From positions 5,002,001 through 5,066,000 of the forward strand of contig NZ_PEEX01000001.1 of the NCBI RefSeq assembly GCF_002754245.1: 64,000 nt of DNA, given 5' to 3'. Below the pieces are notes generated by a model. That model had not been told where the DNA came from. It ran no database searches and was given only the letters and a program-made list of their open reading frames with translations. This document shows, piece after piece, positions 19,210 through 28,800 of this stretch. The DNA is from Chryseobacterium sp. 52 (GTDB lineage: Bacteria > Bacteroidota > Bacteroidia > Flavobacteriales > Weeksellaceae). The stretch's first letter is position 1, and every line of letters starts with the position of its first letter. A program made the position numbers and the translations under genes.

Positions 19210-19441
19210 TGGAATGTGTTGATTTTTAGAAAGAATTAGTAATATTTTTTTTCTACATATTAAATACCCAAAAATACATGAAGCTTAATTTTTTATTTTT
19301 CTGATAGATTCCTGATGCATTATTCTTTTCCAACAGAGCAAAATGAGGATCTTACCATCTGAGAATAAACAACGCCTAATTTCCTACCTTCTGATTTCAT
19401 TATTTAAATAAGAATTGAAATCTGCGAACATTTAAAAACAT

Positions 19442-19474
19442 AAAAAGAGACTACTTTTCAGGTAGTCTCTTTTT
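19442..19474 (-). terminator. Terminator of the three-gene VGINT operon
   Basis: GAGACTAC (47-54) / GTAGTCTC (62-69) with a 7-nt loop, flanked by five As and five Ts. It lies 26 nt past the stop of the 19500-20168 gene and would work in both directions. Confidence 0.85.
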
Positions 19475-19499
19475 ATAGATAAGAAATTTATTTTTCCGG

Positions 19500-20168
19500 T
19501 TAAAAACCTGAAGGTTTATTCACTGTACGTGAAGAACCGTTTGTTCCTCCAAGATCGGTAGTGATATCGGAGATATTCTGTTTTGTGATCAGTCTTTTGT
19601 ATGCCATCAGATAAAGATCTATTGTAAAATTATTGTATGTTCTTGCCGGATTGGCAGAGGTAAGGGCAATCAACCTGCTGTCTGTAAACCTGGCTCTGAT
19701 ATGCCATGTCCCTTTACTTTTGAACGCTGTCACATCGGGAGATCCCTGCCTGTTATCATTCGTTCCGTTATCACCATAATCAAGGGCTACGTTGGTGGTC
19801 CCGTCATTCATTTTAAATGAATAATTGTGAACTACTACAAGAAACTTGTCTGCATCAATTTTGGTATCGTAATCTGTAATTCCTGCTCCCGAAATTCCGG
19901 TTAGAGAAAGTTTAAGATAATTAAAAAGTCCGCTGCTTTCCAAATTGGGATCATAAACCTGAAGAGCGTTTTCGGACGTAGCCAAAAAGCTTCCTCCGGT
20001 CATCGTAGGTTCTCCCGGATTTCTAAGATACAATGAGTTGGTATATGTATTTCCGTTTACATCAAGCGTTTCTTTAGGGTTCGTTGTTTTGATCCCTACA
20101 TTTCCTGACTGGGCATTCATAGATATTCCCAGAAACAGTATCATTATAATATAAATTCTTCTTTTCAT
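19500..20168 (-). CDS. Secreted VGINT-type protein (paralogue 3 of 3)
   Basis: 222 residues. The start at 20168 (MKRRIYIIMILFLGISMNA) gives a signal peptide; an in-frame ATG three codons upstream is less likely. The mature N-terminus is QSGNVGIKTTNPKETLDVNG, the short opening module repeated in many flavobacterial secreted proteins and in tail-fibre-like proteins. The rest is beta-rich with no catalytic motif. IDADKFLVVVHNYSFK aligns with IDSNKFLVVISSFGF-type segments in the upstream paralogue, and both have FTIDLYLMAYKRLI / WTLNLLVFDKAYAKE-like ends. It is the last gene of a three-gene operon between nusG and rplK. Function unknown. Confidence 0.75.
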   Translation of the reverse strand: MKRRIYIIMILFLGISMNAQSGNVGIKTTNPKETLDVNGNTYTNSLYLRNPGEPTMTGGSFLATSENALQVYDPNLESSGLFNYLKLSLTGISGAGITDYDTKIDADKFLVVVHNYSFKMNDGTTNVALDYGDNGTNDNRQGSPDVTAFKSKGTWHIRARFTDSRLIALTSANPARTYNNFTIDLYLMAYKRLITKQNISDITTDLGGTNGSSRTVNKPSGF

Positions 20169-20176
20169 AGTGATCA

Positions 20177-20824
20177 TTATTGAAGCCCCAGAGGCGTATT
20201 AGTTGAAACTCCCGAATAAACAGGTGAGGCGGAAGCTGAAACAGATCCCGTGAATGTTCCCCATTCTTTCACCAGTGATTTTTCAAATACATTAAGGGTA
20301 AGCGTCCAGGTTCCGTTCACAGAAGATACTGTACCTGCACCTTTAAAACTTAAATTAATAGCATGGTATGTTTTTCCACCGGTCGTCACTCTAGTTACTT
20401 CCGTGGAATAGGCTCCGAAGGACTTGGGAGTTGTTGATGTATTTACTGCTGAAATGGCATTTGAAAATACAGCTCCGGTGATGGCCACTACATATTTATT
20501 GGTTTCCAATCCCGTATTCAGATTAACAACTTCATCCTGGCTTACATTGTTAAGAATAATGTTATATGTATTTACAGGTGCTACATTACGAAGCGAAATA
20601 TCCAGCATCTTAATCTTTCCAACGGGAGAAGTATCTTTTGAACGGGTCAAAAGAAAATAATTTCCCCTTGCCGGTGAGTTTACGGTATCAACAAGGTAAG
20701 ATTCTACCAGTGTTTCTCCAACTACGTCTAAGGTTCCCTGAGGATTCACAGTATTAATTCCAACCTGCGATTTCGCGGCAAAAAAAGTACCGGCCACAAG
20801 GAATAATGTGGTCATTTTTTTCAT
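20177..20824 (-). CDS. Secreted VGINT-type protein (paralogue 2 of 3)
   Basis: 215 residues with a signal peptide (MKKMTTLFLVAGTFFAAKS) and the opening QVGINTVNPQGTLDVVG. The body shares the block pattern of its two neighbours: NKYVVAITGAVFS in the middle and WTLTLNVFEKSLVKEWG near the end. This suggests a single beta-sandwich domain that was duplicated. No sorting signal, lipobox or enzymatic motif is seen. The gap to the next gene is 8 nt, so the three genes are probably translated from one message. Confidence 0.75.
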   Translation of the reverse strand: MKKMTTLFLVAGTFFAAKSQVGINTVNPQGTLDVVGETLVESYLVDTVNSPARGNYFLLTRSKDTSPVGKIKMLDISLRNVAPVNTYNIILNNVSQDEVVNLNTGLETNKYVVAITGAVFSNAISAVNTSTTPKSFGAYSTEVTRVTTGGKTYHAINLSFKGAGTVSSVNGTWTLTLNVFEKSLVKEWGTFTGSVSASASPVYSGVSTNTPLGLQ

Positions 20825-20836
20825 TTTGTAATGTTT

Positions 20837-21454
20837 TTATTGAATTAATGGAGCTGCAGCAGCCCCTGTGGTAGAAGTTCCAAGATCTTGCGTACTGTTC
20901 AGTTCTTTTGCATAAGCTTTGTCGAAAACCAGCAGATTGAGTGTCCATTCTCCTGTAGGGAAAGAGTTATCCGGAGCAAAACCCTGATAATCTGCTTTCA
21001 GCTTCCATGTTCCGGCAGAAGAATAAGCAAAAATCTGCGGCACCGGAGTTAACCAGTCTGCCGAATAGGTTCTTACTGCCTGAGTAAATCCAAATGAGGA
21101 AATCACTACCAGAAATTTGTTGGAATTAATCTTGGTATCAAACTCATTTACCCAGTCTTTATCGGAAGGGTCACATGTAATTTTAAACTGAATAAGATTA
21201 ATCGGTGCCGGAGAATTAGGCACAAAAGAGTCATTGTAAGCCGTAATTTTATTTTCAGGAGCAGGAGATTTGATTATAAAAGTATAATTTTCATCAGCTC
21301 CTAATTTTTCTAAAGGACTTTTGAAAACCATCCCTGATGTCTTCATAGTCCCGTTCACGGAGAGTTCTTTTTCAGGCGTAGTAGTGTTTATACCAACTTG
21401 CGCGTTCATAATTACAGCACTTGTTAAAAGCACTGTCGAAATAATTTTCGTCAT
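20837..21454 (-). CDS. Secreted VGINT-type protein (paralogue 1 of 3)
   Basis: 205 residues with a signal peptide (about 1-18, MTKIISTVLLTSAVIMNA), then QVGINTTTPEKELSVNG. The middle block INSNKFLVVISSFGFTQ and the end block WTLNLLVFDKAYAKELN match the two downstream paralogues. It is first in the operon; a 15-bp palindrome lies 130 nt upstream. The function is unknown. The family may form fibres or coats outside the cell, but that is a guess from the similarity of the opening to tail-fibre-like proteins. Confidence 0.75.
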   Translation of the reverse strand: MTKIISTVLLTSAVIMNAQVGINTTTPEKELSVNGTMKTSGMVFKSPLEKLGADENYTFIIKSPAPENKITAYNDSFVPNSPAPINLIQFKITCDPSDKDWVNEFDTKINSNKFLVVISSFGFTQAVRTYSADWLTPVPQIFAYSSAGTWKLKADYQGFAPDNSFPTGEWTLNLLVFDKAYAKELNSTQDLGTSTTGAAAAPLIQ

Positions 21455-21585
21455 TGGACTTAAGTATTGTGTTTGTTTTTTATTAATTCCTTATTCAGTC
21501 TTCTTCTCTAATTCTAAATTGGCATAAAAACCCCATACATTGGTCTGTAGGTATAAAATTAAAAAAGAGTAAAGCTTTATGGATT

Positions 21586-21600
21586 AACTACTTAGTAGTT
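21586..21600. promoter_or_regulatory. Operator-like palindrome upstream of the VGINT operon
   Basis: AACTACT-T-AGTAGTT is a perfect palindrome with a one-base centre, about 130 nt upstream of the first gene of the operon. A weak -7 (TAATTTTA) lies just downstream on the minus strand. It may bind a dimeric repressor; no regulator gene is adjacent. The rest of the 380-nt gap is AT-rich and featureless apart from the nusG terminator. Confidence 0.4.
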
Positions 21601-21787
21601 TACAAGAAACATGCCACATATAAATAAATCAAAAAATAATCGCTTTTATCGATAAAAATCTATCAATTAATCCCAAATTCATGAAATATAAATCAAAACA
21701 AAACCTATTTCATGTGAAATTAACAATAAACACATTGTCTTATTGAAATTTCCCTATCAATTTTAAACTGACAGTATAGTGAAAACA

Positions 21788-21814
21788 AAAAAACCACTGA
21801 AACAGTGGTTTTTA
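21788..21814 (-). terminator. Terminator after nusG
   Basis: AAACCACTG / CAGTGGTTT, a perfect 9-bp stem with an AAA loop and A/T runs on either side, 21 nt past the nusG stop. It would uncouple nusG from the downstream ribosomal protein genes. Confidence 0.85.
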
Positions 21815-21834
21815 TATATTTTAAAAAGTATTAG

Positions 21835-22377
21835 TTATACTTTTTCTACCTGCATATAGCTAAGCTCCATTGGAGTTTTTCTACCGAAGATCAATACAGA
21901 TACTTCAATTTTCTTTTTGTCTTCAAGAATCTTCTCAACAGTTCCGTTGAATCCGTTGAAAGGACCGTCAATTACTTTAACGTTTTCCCCTACAATGTAT
22001 GGAATCTCAACATCGCTTGCGAATTCTGAAAGTTCATCCATTCTTCCCAACATTCTGTTTACCTCAGATTTTCTCATTGGAACAGGATCTCCTCCTTTTG
22101 TTAAGCTCAGGAAGGATATTACTCCGGGAATATTCTTAATTGCGTGCGGAATTTCACCCATCAGATCAGCTTCGATCATCAGGTATCCAGGATAGTAAGG
22201 CTTTTCTTTAGGAACTTTTTTACCGTTTCTAATCTGAATAACCTTTTCCATAGGAATAACCACTTGAGTAACGTACTGTTCAAACCCTAAACGCTTGATT
22301 TCTGTCTCAATATAGTTTTTCACTTTATTTTCCTGTCCGCTGATTGCTTTCAGCACATACCATTTCAATTCGCTCAT
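21835..22377 (-). CDS. nusG: Transcription termination/antitermination factor NusG
   Basis: 180 residues. The N-terminal NGN domain (MSELKWYVLKAISGQENKVK, then YYPGYLMIEADL) binds the RNA polymerase clamp, and the C-terminal KOW domain (GENVKVIDGPFNGFNGTVEK) contacts Rho or S10. It follows secE after 17 nt. Confidence 0.98.
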   Translation of the reverse strand: MSELKWYVLKAISGQENKVKNYIETEIKRLGFEQYVTQVVIPMEKVIQIRNGKKVPKEKPYYPGYLMIEADLMGEIPHAIKNIPGVISFLSLTKGGDPVPMRKSEVNRMLGRMDELSEFASDVEIPYIVGENVKVIDGPFNGFNGTVEKILEDKKKIEVSVLIFGRKTPMELSYMQVEKV

Positions 22378-22394
22378 TATGGGAAAATACTTTA

Positions 22395-22601
22395 TTAGTT
22401 GAACACGTTAATTAGCATTCCTATTATGTTGCTGATTGCTTTTGAAAACAACTCATCAACTCCAAAGGTAAATAATGCCAAAATCACCGTAGCTATAGTT
22501 ACTACAATAGTGGAAGACTGAAGATCTGACCATTTCGGCCATTCAACTTTGTGTCTGAATTCGTTATAAGAACCTTTTAAAAAATCAACAAATGAACTCA
22601 T
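22395..22601 (-). CDS. secE: Preprotein translocase subunit SecE
   Basis: 68 residues with one C-terminal transmembrane segment (about 33-55) after an amphipathic helix (FLKGSYNEFRHKVEWPKWSDL), the minimal single-span SecE. I start at 22601 (MSSFVDFLKG); a longer frame to 22670 would run through tRNA-Trp and is rejected. It lies 12 nt after tRNA-Trp and 17 nt before nusG. Confidence 0.95.
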   Translation of the reverse strand: MSSFVDFLKGSYNEFRHKVEWPKWSDLQSSTIVVTIATVILALFTFGVDELFSKAISNIIGMLINVFN

Positions 22602-22613
22602 AATTAATATTTG

Positions 22614-22684
22614 CACGGGCACAAGGATTCGAACCCTGATCAACGGTTTTGGAGACCGGTATCCTACCATTGGACGATGCCCGT
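22614..22684 (-). tRNA. trnW: tRNA-Trp (CCA)
   Basis: A 71-nt cloverleaf with acceptor ACGGGCA / TGCCCGT, discriminator G, T arm GGGTTCGAATCC and anticodon CCA in the loop CTCCAAA. The 3' CCA is not encoded. It lies between tuf and secE, the conserved place in Bacteroidetes. Confidence 0.97.
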
Positions 22685-22689
22685 AGATA

Positions 22690-22722
22690 AAAAGCTTCCG
22701 AGAGTTTCCTTTCGGAAGCTTT
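22690..22722 (-). terminator. Terminator or attenuator between tuf and tRNA-Trp
   Basis: AAAGCTTCCGA / TCGGAAGCTTT, an 11-bp stem at 22691-22722 followed by Ts on the minus strand. It starts only 6 nt before tRNA-Trp, leaving no room for a promoter in between. tRNA-Trp, secE and nusG must therefore depend on read-through, or on a promoter inside tuf. Confidence 0.75.
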
Positions 22723-22738
22723 ATTTATTTTAAGATGA

Positions 22739-23950
22739 TTAGTCTAAGATTTCAGTAACCTGACCTGAACCAACTGTTCTACCTCCTTCTCTGATCGCAA
22801 ATCTAAGACCTACGTTAAGAGCGATTGGTTGTAACAATTCTACAGTGATCTCTAAGTTATCACCAGGCATTACCATTTCTACACCTTCTGGTAAGAAGAT
22901 CTCACCTGTAACGTCAGTCGTTCTTACGTAGAACTGAGGACGGTACTTGTTGTGGAATGGAGTGTGACGTCCACCTTCTTCTTTAGAAAGGATATAAACT
23001 GAAGCCTTGAATTTTTTGTGTGGCTTAACAGAATCTTTCTTAGCGATTACCATACCTCTCTTGATGTCAGTTTTTTCAATACCTCTCAACAATAGACCTA
23101 CGTTATCACCAGCTTCACCTCTGTCAAGGATTTTTCTGAACATCTCAACTCCTGTAATAGTAGAAGTTAATTTTTCTTCACCCATACCGATGATATCAAC
23201 AGGATCACCTGTATTGATAATACCAGCTTCGATTCTACCAGTTGCAACAGTACCTCTACCTGTAATAGAGAATACGTCTTCAATTGGCATCAAGAATGGC
23301 TTATCAGTATCTCTTGGTGGTTGCTCGATCCAAGTATCAACAGCATCCATTAATTCTTCAACGCTCTTGAACCATTTATCTTCAGTATCAGGAGTAGCTG
23401 CTGAAGCTGCTGTAAGAGCACCTAATGCAGAACCTTGAATTACTGGAGAATTATCACCGTCGAAATCGTAAGTAGACAATAAGTCTCTAAGTTCCATTTC
23501 AACAAGCTCTAATAATTCAGCATCATCTACCATGTCAACTTTGTTCATGAAAACAACGATTCTAGGTACATTTACCTGACGGCAAAGTAGGATATGTTCT
23601 CTAGTCTGAGGCATAGGACCGTCAGTTGCAGCACATACTACGATAGCTCCATCCATCTGAGCAGCACCAGTTACCATGTTCTTTACGTAATCCGCGTGAC
23701 CTGGACAGTCAACGTGAGCATAGTGTCTTTTTTCAGTTTCGTATTCGATGTGAGCAGTATTGATAGTAATACCTCTTTCTTTTTCTTCTGGAGCAGAGTC
23801 AATTGAAGAGAAATCTTTTTTCTCAGCAAGACCCTTACTAGCTAATACAGCACTGATTGCTGCAGTAAGTGTAGTTTTACCATGGTCAACGTGACCAATA
23901 GTACCAATGTTCAAGTGTGGTTTGTTACGATTAAACGTTTCCTTTGCCAT
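22739..23950 (-). CDS. tuf: Elongation factor Tu
   Basis: 403 residues. GTPase motifs are present: G1 GHVDHGKT (residues 19-26), the RGITIN switch I segment, G3 DCPGH and G4 NKVD. Domains 2 and 3 follow, ending [15 protein letters not shown] short insertion (about [15 protein letters not shown], near residue 185) makes it slightly longer than typical EF-Tu. It delivers aminoacyl-tRNA to the ribosome. In relatives it directly follows the Thr-Tyr-Gly-Thr tRNA cluster; here about 10 kb separates them, and tuf has its own promoter. Confidence 0.99.
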   Translation of the reverse strand: MAKETFNRNKPHLNIGTIGHVDHGKTTLTAAISAVLASKGLAEKKDFSSIDSAPEEKERGITINTAHIEYETEKRHYAHVDCPGHADYVKNMVTGAAQMDGAIVVCAATDGPMPQTREHILLCRQVNVPRIVVFMNKVDMVDDAELLELVEMELRDLLSTYDFDGDNSPVIQGSALGALTAASAATPDTEDKWFKSVEELMDAVDTWIEQPPRDTDKPFLMPIEDVFSITGRGTVATGRIEAGIINTGDPVDIIGMGEEKLTSTITGVEMFRKILDRGEAGDNVGLLLRGIEKTDIKRGMVIAKKDSVKPHKKFKASVYILSKEEGGRHTPFHNKYRPQFYVRTTDVTGEIFLPEGVEMVMPGDNLEITVELLQPIALNVGLRFAIREGGRTVGSGQVTEILD

Positions 23951-24096
23951 GATTTAAAATTATTTATTTTATTATTTTTCAATTTTTCGGTGTGCAAATA
24001 TAATGATTTTTTAAATACTAAAACCTTTTTCCTTAAAAAAATTTCAATATTCAAATCAATGAAGCACAAACCTTATATTTCAATGTATTGAGACTG

Positions 24097-24104
24097 CAAA
24101 TTTA
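24097..24104 (-). promoter_or_regulatory. -7 element of the tuf promoter
   Basis: TAAATTTG on the minus strand followed by CAGTC, as at the rplK promoter; the -33 region is T-rich with no exact TTG. It lies about 147 nt upstream of the tuf ATG. The 330-nt gap 23951-24281 also holds the start region of the divergent DUF4394 gene, for which I see no good TAnnTTTG. Confidence 0.65.
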
Positions 24105-24281
24105 CACAAATTTCCGGATTGAAAAAAATCCTTATACGCGTTTTTATTTGAAAATATAAAGTATCTGATTAATTCTGAATAGTATAGAACCTGAAAAAAA
24201 AATATTATTACATAAAATCAATCCTAAAAAACCGTTTTAATTGTTTTCTCGTATATCATATAAACCCTAAAAAATAATATT

Positions 24282-25790
24282 ATGAGAACTCTATTCCCCT
24301 TCTTTTTGGCAGTACTTACCATGACAACTTTTTTTTCATGTGATAATTCTGATGATAATATGGATATTATAGTCCCGGAAAATAGTACGACAGGACCCGA
24401 TCTTATGGCTTACGGCTTAACAGGAATGAACGAGCTGGTTTCTTTCAATGCCAACAACCCTAAAATGTTTGCCTCCAAAACGGCAGTGACAGGAATCGCA
24501 TCAGGCGAAAAATTAATGAGTATAGATTTCAGACCTGCTACAGGTGAATTATACGCCCTATCGAATGCCAGTAAATTATACATCATCAATACTTCCAGTG
24601 CTTCTGCAAGAGTGGTAAGCGCTACGGCTTTCAGTCCTGCAATTTCCGGTACGGTAGCTTCTATTGATTTTAACCCTACGGTTGACAGAATCCGTTTGGT
24701 AAGTAATTCCGGACAAAATTTAAGGATTCATCCTGAAACGGGAGTTACCGCAGCCAGCGATACCAACATTGCAGGGACCGGAACCCCAAGCATTACAGGA
24801 GTTGCCTATACCAACAGTAAGGCAGGTGCGTCTTCTACCGTATTATATGATATTGATCCTGCTACCGGAAAATTATTCAAACAGGATCCGCCTAATAACG
24901 GAACTCTGGTAGAAGTAGGAAGCCTTGGCGCTACATTCTCAGGACAGGCTGCTTTTGATATTAAATATGATAACGTTACGGCTTTACTGGCTTTAAATGA
25001 CAAACTGCATATTTTAGATCTGACCAACGGTAAAGCAACTCCTATCGGAACGCTTCAACAGGCCATTATTGATCTGGCCATTCCTACTGAAGCAGTTGCC
25101 TATGCTATCGACAATTCAAACAATCTTCAAATATTTAATCCCAACAGTCCGATGCCTGTTTCCAAAACAGTAGCAGGATTACAAACCGGGGAGAATATTT
25201 TAGGAATAGATTTTCGTCCTTTAAATGGTCAATTATACGCTTTAGGAAGCTCAAGCAGAATTTATACAATTAATTTAGGAACAGGTGCCGCTACAGCCGT
25301 AGGAACTTCACCTTTTACGACTTTACTTGCAGGAACTGATTTCGGATTTGATTTTAATCCGGTAGTTGATAAAATACGTGTAGTCAGCAACACGGGACAA
25401 AATCTTCGTTTAGATCCTGTAACCGGAGGGATTACAGCAGTGGATACCACCATTAACCCGGCTGGAGCAATGATCAGTGCAGCAGCCTATACAAATAATT
25501 TTGCAGGAACAACCGCTACGACTCTATTTGTGATTGATCACAATACGGATAAACTGTACCAGCAAAATCCTCCCAACAACGGAACTTTAGTTGAAACAGG
25601 TTCTTTGGGAATCAATATTACAAATGCTAACGGTTTTGATATCGGCAGTGTGAGCCAAAAAGCTTACTTAATGGCCACTGTAGGAACTGCAACGAAACTG
25701 TATACTGTAAATACAACATCAGGAGCAGCAACAAGTATTTCAGATTATCCGAATACAGTAAAAGCTTTTGCCGTAGGATTAGGATTTTAA
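24282..25790 (+). CDS. DUF4394 repeat lipoprotein
   Basis: 502 residues. The signal peptide ends in the lipobox TFFSC with the acylated cysteine at residue 20, followed by acidic DNSDDNMD, so it is a lipoprotein. Two tandem DUF4394 copies of about 225 residues each follow: YGLTGMNELVSFN / YAIDNSNNLQIFN, MSIDFRPATGELYALS / LGIDFRPLNGQLYALG, FNPTVDRIRLVSNSGQNLR / FNPVVDKIRVVSNTGQNLR. The fold is predicted to be a beta-propeller-like repeat protein; the function is unknown. It is the only plus-strand gene in the first 36 kb and sits convergent to the efflux operon. Confidence 0.88.
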   Translation: MRTLFPFFLAVLTMTTFFSCDNSDDNMDIIVPENSTTGPDLMAYGLTGMNELVSFNANNPKMFASKTAVTGIASGEKLMSIDFRPATGELYALSNASKLYIINTSSASARVVSATAFSPAISGTVASIDFNPTVDRIRLVSNSGQNLRIHPETGVTAASDTNIAGTGTPSITGVAYTNSKAGASSTVLYDIDPATGKLFKQDPPNNGTLVEVGSLGATFSGQAAFDIKYDNVTALLALNDKLHILDLTNGKATPIGTLQQAIIDLAIPTEAVAYAIDNSNNLQIFNPNSPMPVSKTVAGLQTGENILGIDFRPLNGQLYALGSSSRIYTINLGTGAATAVGTSPFTTLLAGTDFGFDFNPVVDKIRVVSNTGQNLRLDPVTGGITAVDTTINPAGAMISAAAYTNNFAGTTATTLFVIDHNTDKLYQQNPPNNGTLVETGSLGINITNANGFDIGSVSQKAYLMATVGTATKLYTVNTTSGAATSISDYPNTVKAFAVGLGF

Positions 25791-25821
25791 AAAGACTCAT
25801 AATAATTATTTCGATACTAAG

Positions 25822-25850
25822 AAGCGCGGAAAACAGAGTTTTCCGCGCTT
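25822..25850. terminator. Terminator between the convergent DUF4394 and czcA-like genes
   Basis: AAGCGCGGAAAAC / GTTTTCCGCGCTT, a perfect 13-bp stem with an AGA loop. It lies between convergent genes and probably serves both strands; the flanking U-tracts are weak. Confidence 0.75.
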
Positions 25851-25877
25851 CGCTTAATAATATAGATAGAAGAAATA

Positions 25878-28800
25878 TTAAATCTGTTGGGATTTTTTTG
25901 TTCTGTTGAAAATCCAGAAAATAATCGGGAAGATGAGCAACGTTAATACCGTCGCAGTCGTTAACCCTCCGATAATCACAATGGCTAAAGGTTTCTGAGA
26001 TTCAGACCCGATACCGGTAGACAGCGCAGCAGGCATTAATCCTATCGAAGCCATCAATGCAGTCATAATAACAGGTCGTGTTCTTGACTTTACTCCACTT
26101 AATATGGCATTATCCAAACTCAATCCGTCCTTGACATTCTGGTGAAACTCCGTGATCAGGATCACTCCGTTCTGGATACAGATCCCGAGTAAAGCAATCA
26201 TTCCTACACCTGCGGAAATTCCGAAATTCATTCTGGTAATATGCAGGGCAATGATTCCCCCGATGAGTGCAAAAGGTACATTTGCCAATACCAGCAAGGA
26301 ATCTTTCATGTTTCCAAAAAGGATGAACAATAAGAAGAATATTCCCAAAATACTGATCGGAACGACCTGTGCCAATCTGTGGGAAGCTCGCTGCTGATTT
26401 TCAAACTGCCCTGTCCAGCCAACAGAATAGCCATCCGGAAGATCAATTTTAGCTACTTTTTTCTGTGCATCGGCAATGGTACTTCCCAAATCCCGGTCGC
26501 GGATTGAGAATTTAACCCCGATATATCTTTTAATGTCATCTCTGTAAATAAATGCGGCACCGTTATCTTTAACGATAGTACTGATTTCTTTCAGCGGGAT
26601 CTTTGCTCCGTCCTGCGTAGGAACCATTAATGAAGCAATATCGTTTTCGTCTTTTCTGTATTCCTGGGAATAACGGAGACGGATCGGGAATTTTCTTTCA
26701 CCGTCAAACATTTCCGAAGCCGTTTTACCTCCGAAAGCCATTTCCAGTACAGATTGTGCATCGTCCGGCATCACGCCATAAGCCGCCATTTTATCCCTGT
26801 CCAGCACAACACTTACTTCCGGCTGTCCGATATTTTTAATGATCCCGGGATCTTTTACCCCGTCTACATCTTTGATTTGTTTTAAAACTTCATCAGCCAG
26901 TTTATCTAAGGTTTCCAGATTATCACCGTAAATTTTGATTCCGTTTTCAGCTTTGAAACCGGCTACAGCTTCGGCAACGTTATCAGAGATCGGCTGGGAG
27001 TAATTAAAGGTAATTCCCTGATAACTTCTGAGTTTTTTATCTATTTCCTCAATCAGTTCTTCATAGCTGATTTTACGTTTCCATTCTTCTTTAGGCTGAA
27101 GGTTGACGGCAAACTGTACAAATCCAAATCCGTTCGGGTCTGTTCCGTCATTACTTCGTCCGGTCTGAGCCAGAACATCCGTGACTTCAGGAAAGCTCAT
27201 AATGTCTTTCTTTAAAAGGTCCGCTGTTTTCAAAGATTCTTTTAAGGAGGAACTCATCGGCATTTCTGCAGTGATCCAAAGTGAACCTTCATTCAGCTGT
27301 GGCAGGAATTCTGTTCCCAGGAATTTCCCTGAGAATAATGTAACAACCATGAAAGATATAGCAACAATTAAACTCATTTTTTTATGTTTAAAAGTATAGT
27401 TGAATCCTTTCAGTACCATTCTGTCCCAGAAATTCACAAACGGGTTATTCTTTTCTTTTACATTCTTATTTAAAAGGATATGCGAAAGAACAGGCACCAA
27501 AGTCAGTGTGAATATCAATGCTCCTATCAGGGCAAATCCTAACGTAAATGCTAAAGGTGAGAACATTTTTCCTTCTACTTTCTGGAATGAGAAAATAGGG
27601 ATCAGCGAAGTGATGATAATCAGTTTTGAAAAGAAAATCGCTTTTCCCAGGCCTGTTCCCGTCTGTTTGATCCAGCCTCCTTTTGAGAGCTTATTGAACT
27701 TTTCCGTTCCATATTTAAGTGCTTTATGGTCGAGCATGACAAAGAGCCCTTCCACCATGACGACGGCTCCGTCAATAATGATCCCGAAGTCTACAGCTCC
27801 TAAGGAAAGCAGGTTGGCACTCATTCCGGCCAGTTTTAAACATAAAAATGCAAATAACAGAGACAGCGGAATAATAATGGAAACGATAAATGTAGTTCTC
27901 CAGTCAGCCATAAAGATCAGCACAATCACGGTCACTAAAATAATCCCTTCAATCAGGTTGTGCATTACGGTGCGCGTTGTAAAATCCATCAGATTGTCCC
28001 GGTCATAGAATGTGACCATTTTAACATCTTTCGGAAGGACCTTTTCGTTAAGTTCCTTGATCTTAGCTTTTACACCTACCAAAACTTCCCTAGGGTTCTC
28101 TCCTTTTCTCATGACGACAATTCCCTCTACCGTATCTTCATGTTTATTAAGACCAGCCTGCCCTACTCTGGGCATAGAACTCTCATGAACCTCTGCTACA
28201 TTCTTTACCAGTACAGGATTTCCATTGTCATTCTGTATGGTGATATTACCTATATCTGCCACAGATTTCACCAGGCCAATTCCTCTTACTACATAAGCCT
28301 GTCCATTTTTCTCAATGACATCTCCGCCGACATTTAAATTACTTTTGGTAACAGCATCATAGATCTGTAGCGGCGTCAGATTATATTTATCCAACGCTCT
28401 CGGATCAATACTCAATTCGAAAACTTTATCCTGTCCACCGAAAACATTAATATCAGCAACTCCCGGCACTCCTCTCAGGGCACGATCAATCACCCAGTTC
28501 TGTAGGGTCAGCAGTTCTCTGGAGTCTTTTGTTTTACTTTCCAGTGTGTATCTGAAAATTTCCCCGGTAGGCCCGTAGGGTGGCTGAACTTCCGGATCCA
28601 CCTCATCAGGAAGGCTTACGGTTCTTAATTGGTTATTCACCTGATTTCTGGCGAAAGTATCATCCACCCCATCGTCGAAAAGAATTTTAACAATGGAGAG
28701 ACCAAACATGGTGGTACTTCTCACGCTTGTTTTCTTCTGGACCGGGCTCATAGCCAATTCGATGGGGGTAGTCACGAAACGTTCTACTTCTTCTGCGCTT

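Noticed and set aside
22602..22670. N-terminal extension of secE through the tRNA-Trp region
   Set aside because: The extra residues are the translated tRNA; the internal ATG at 22601 gives a normal SecE.
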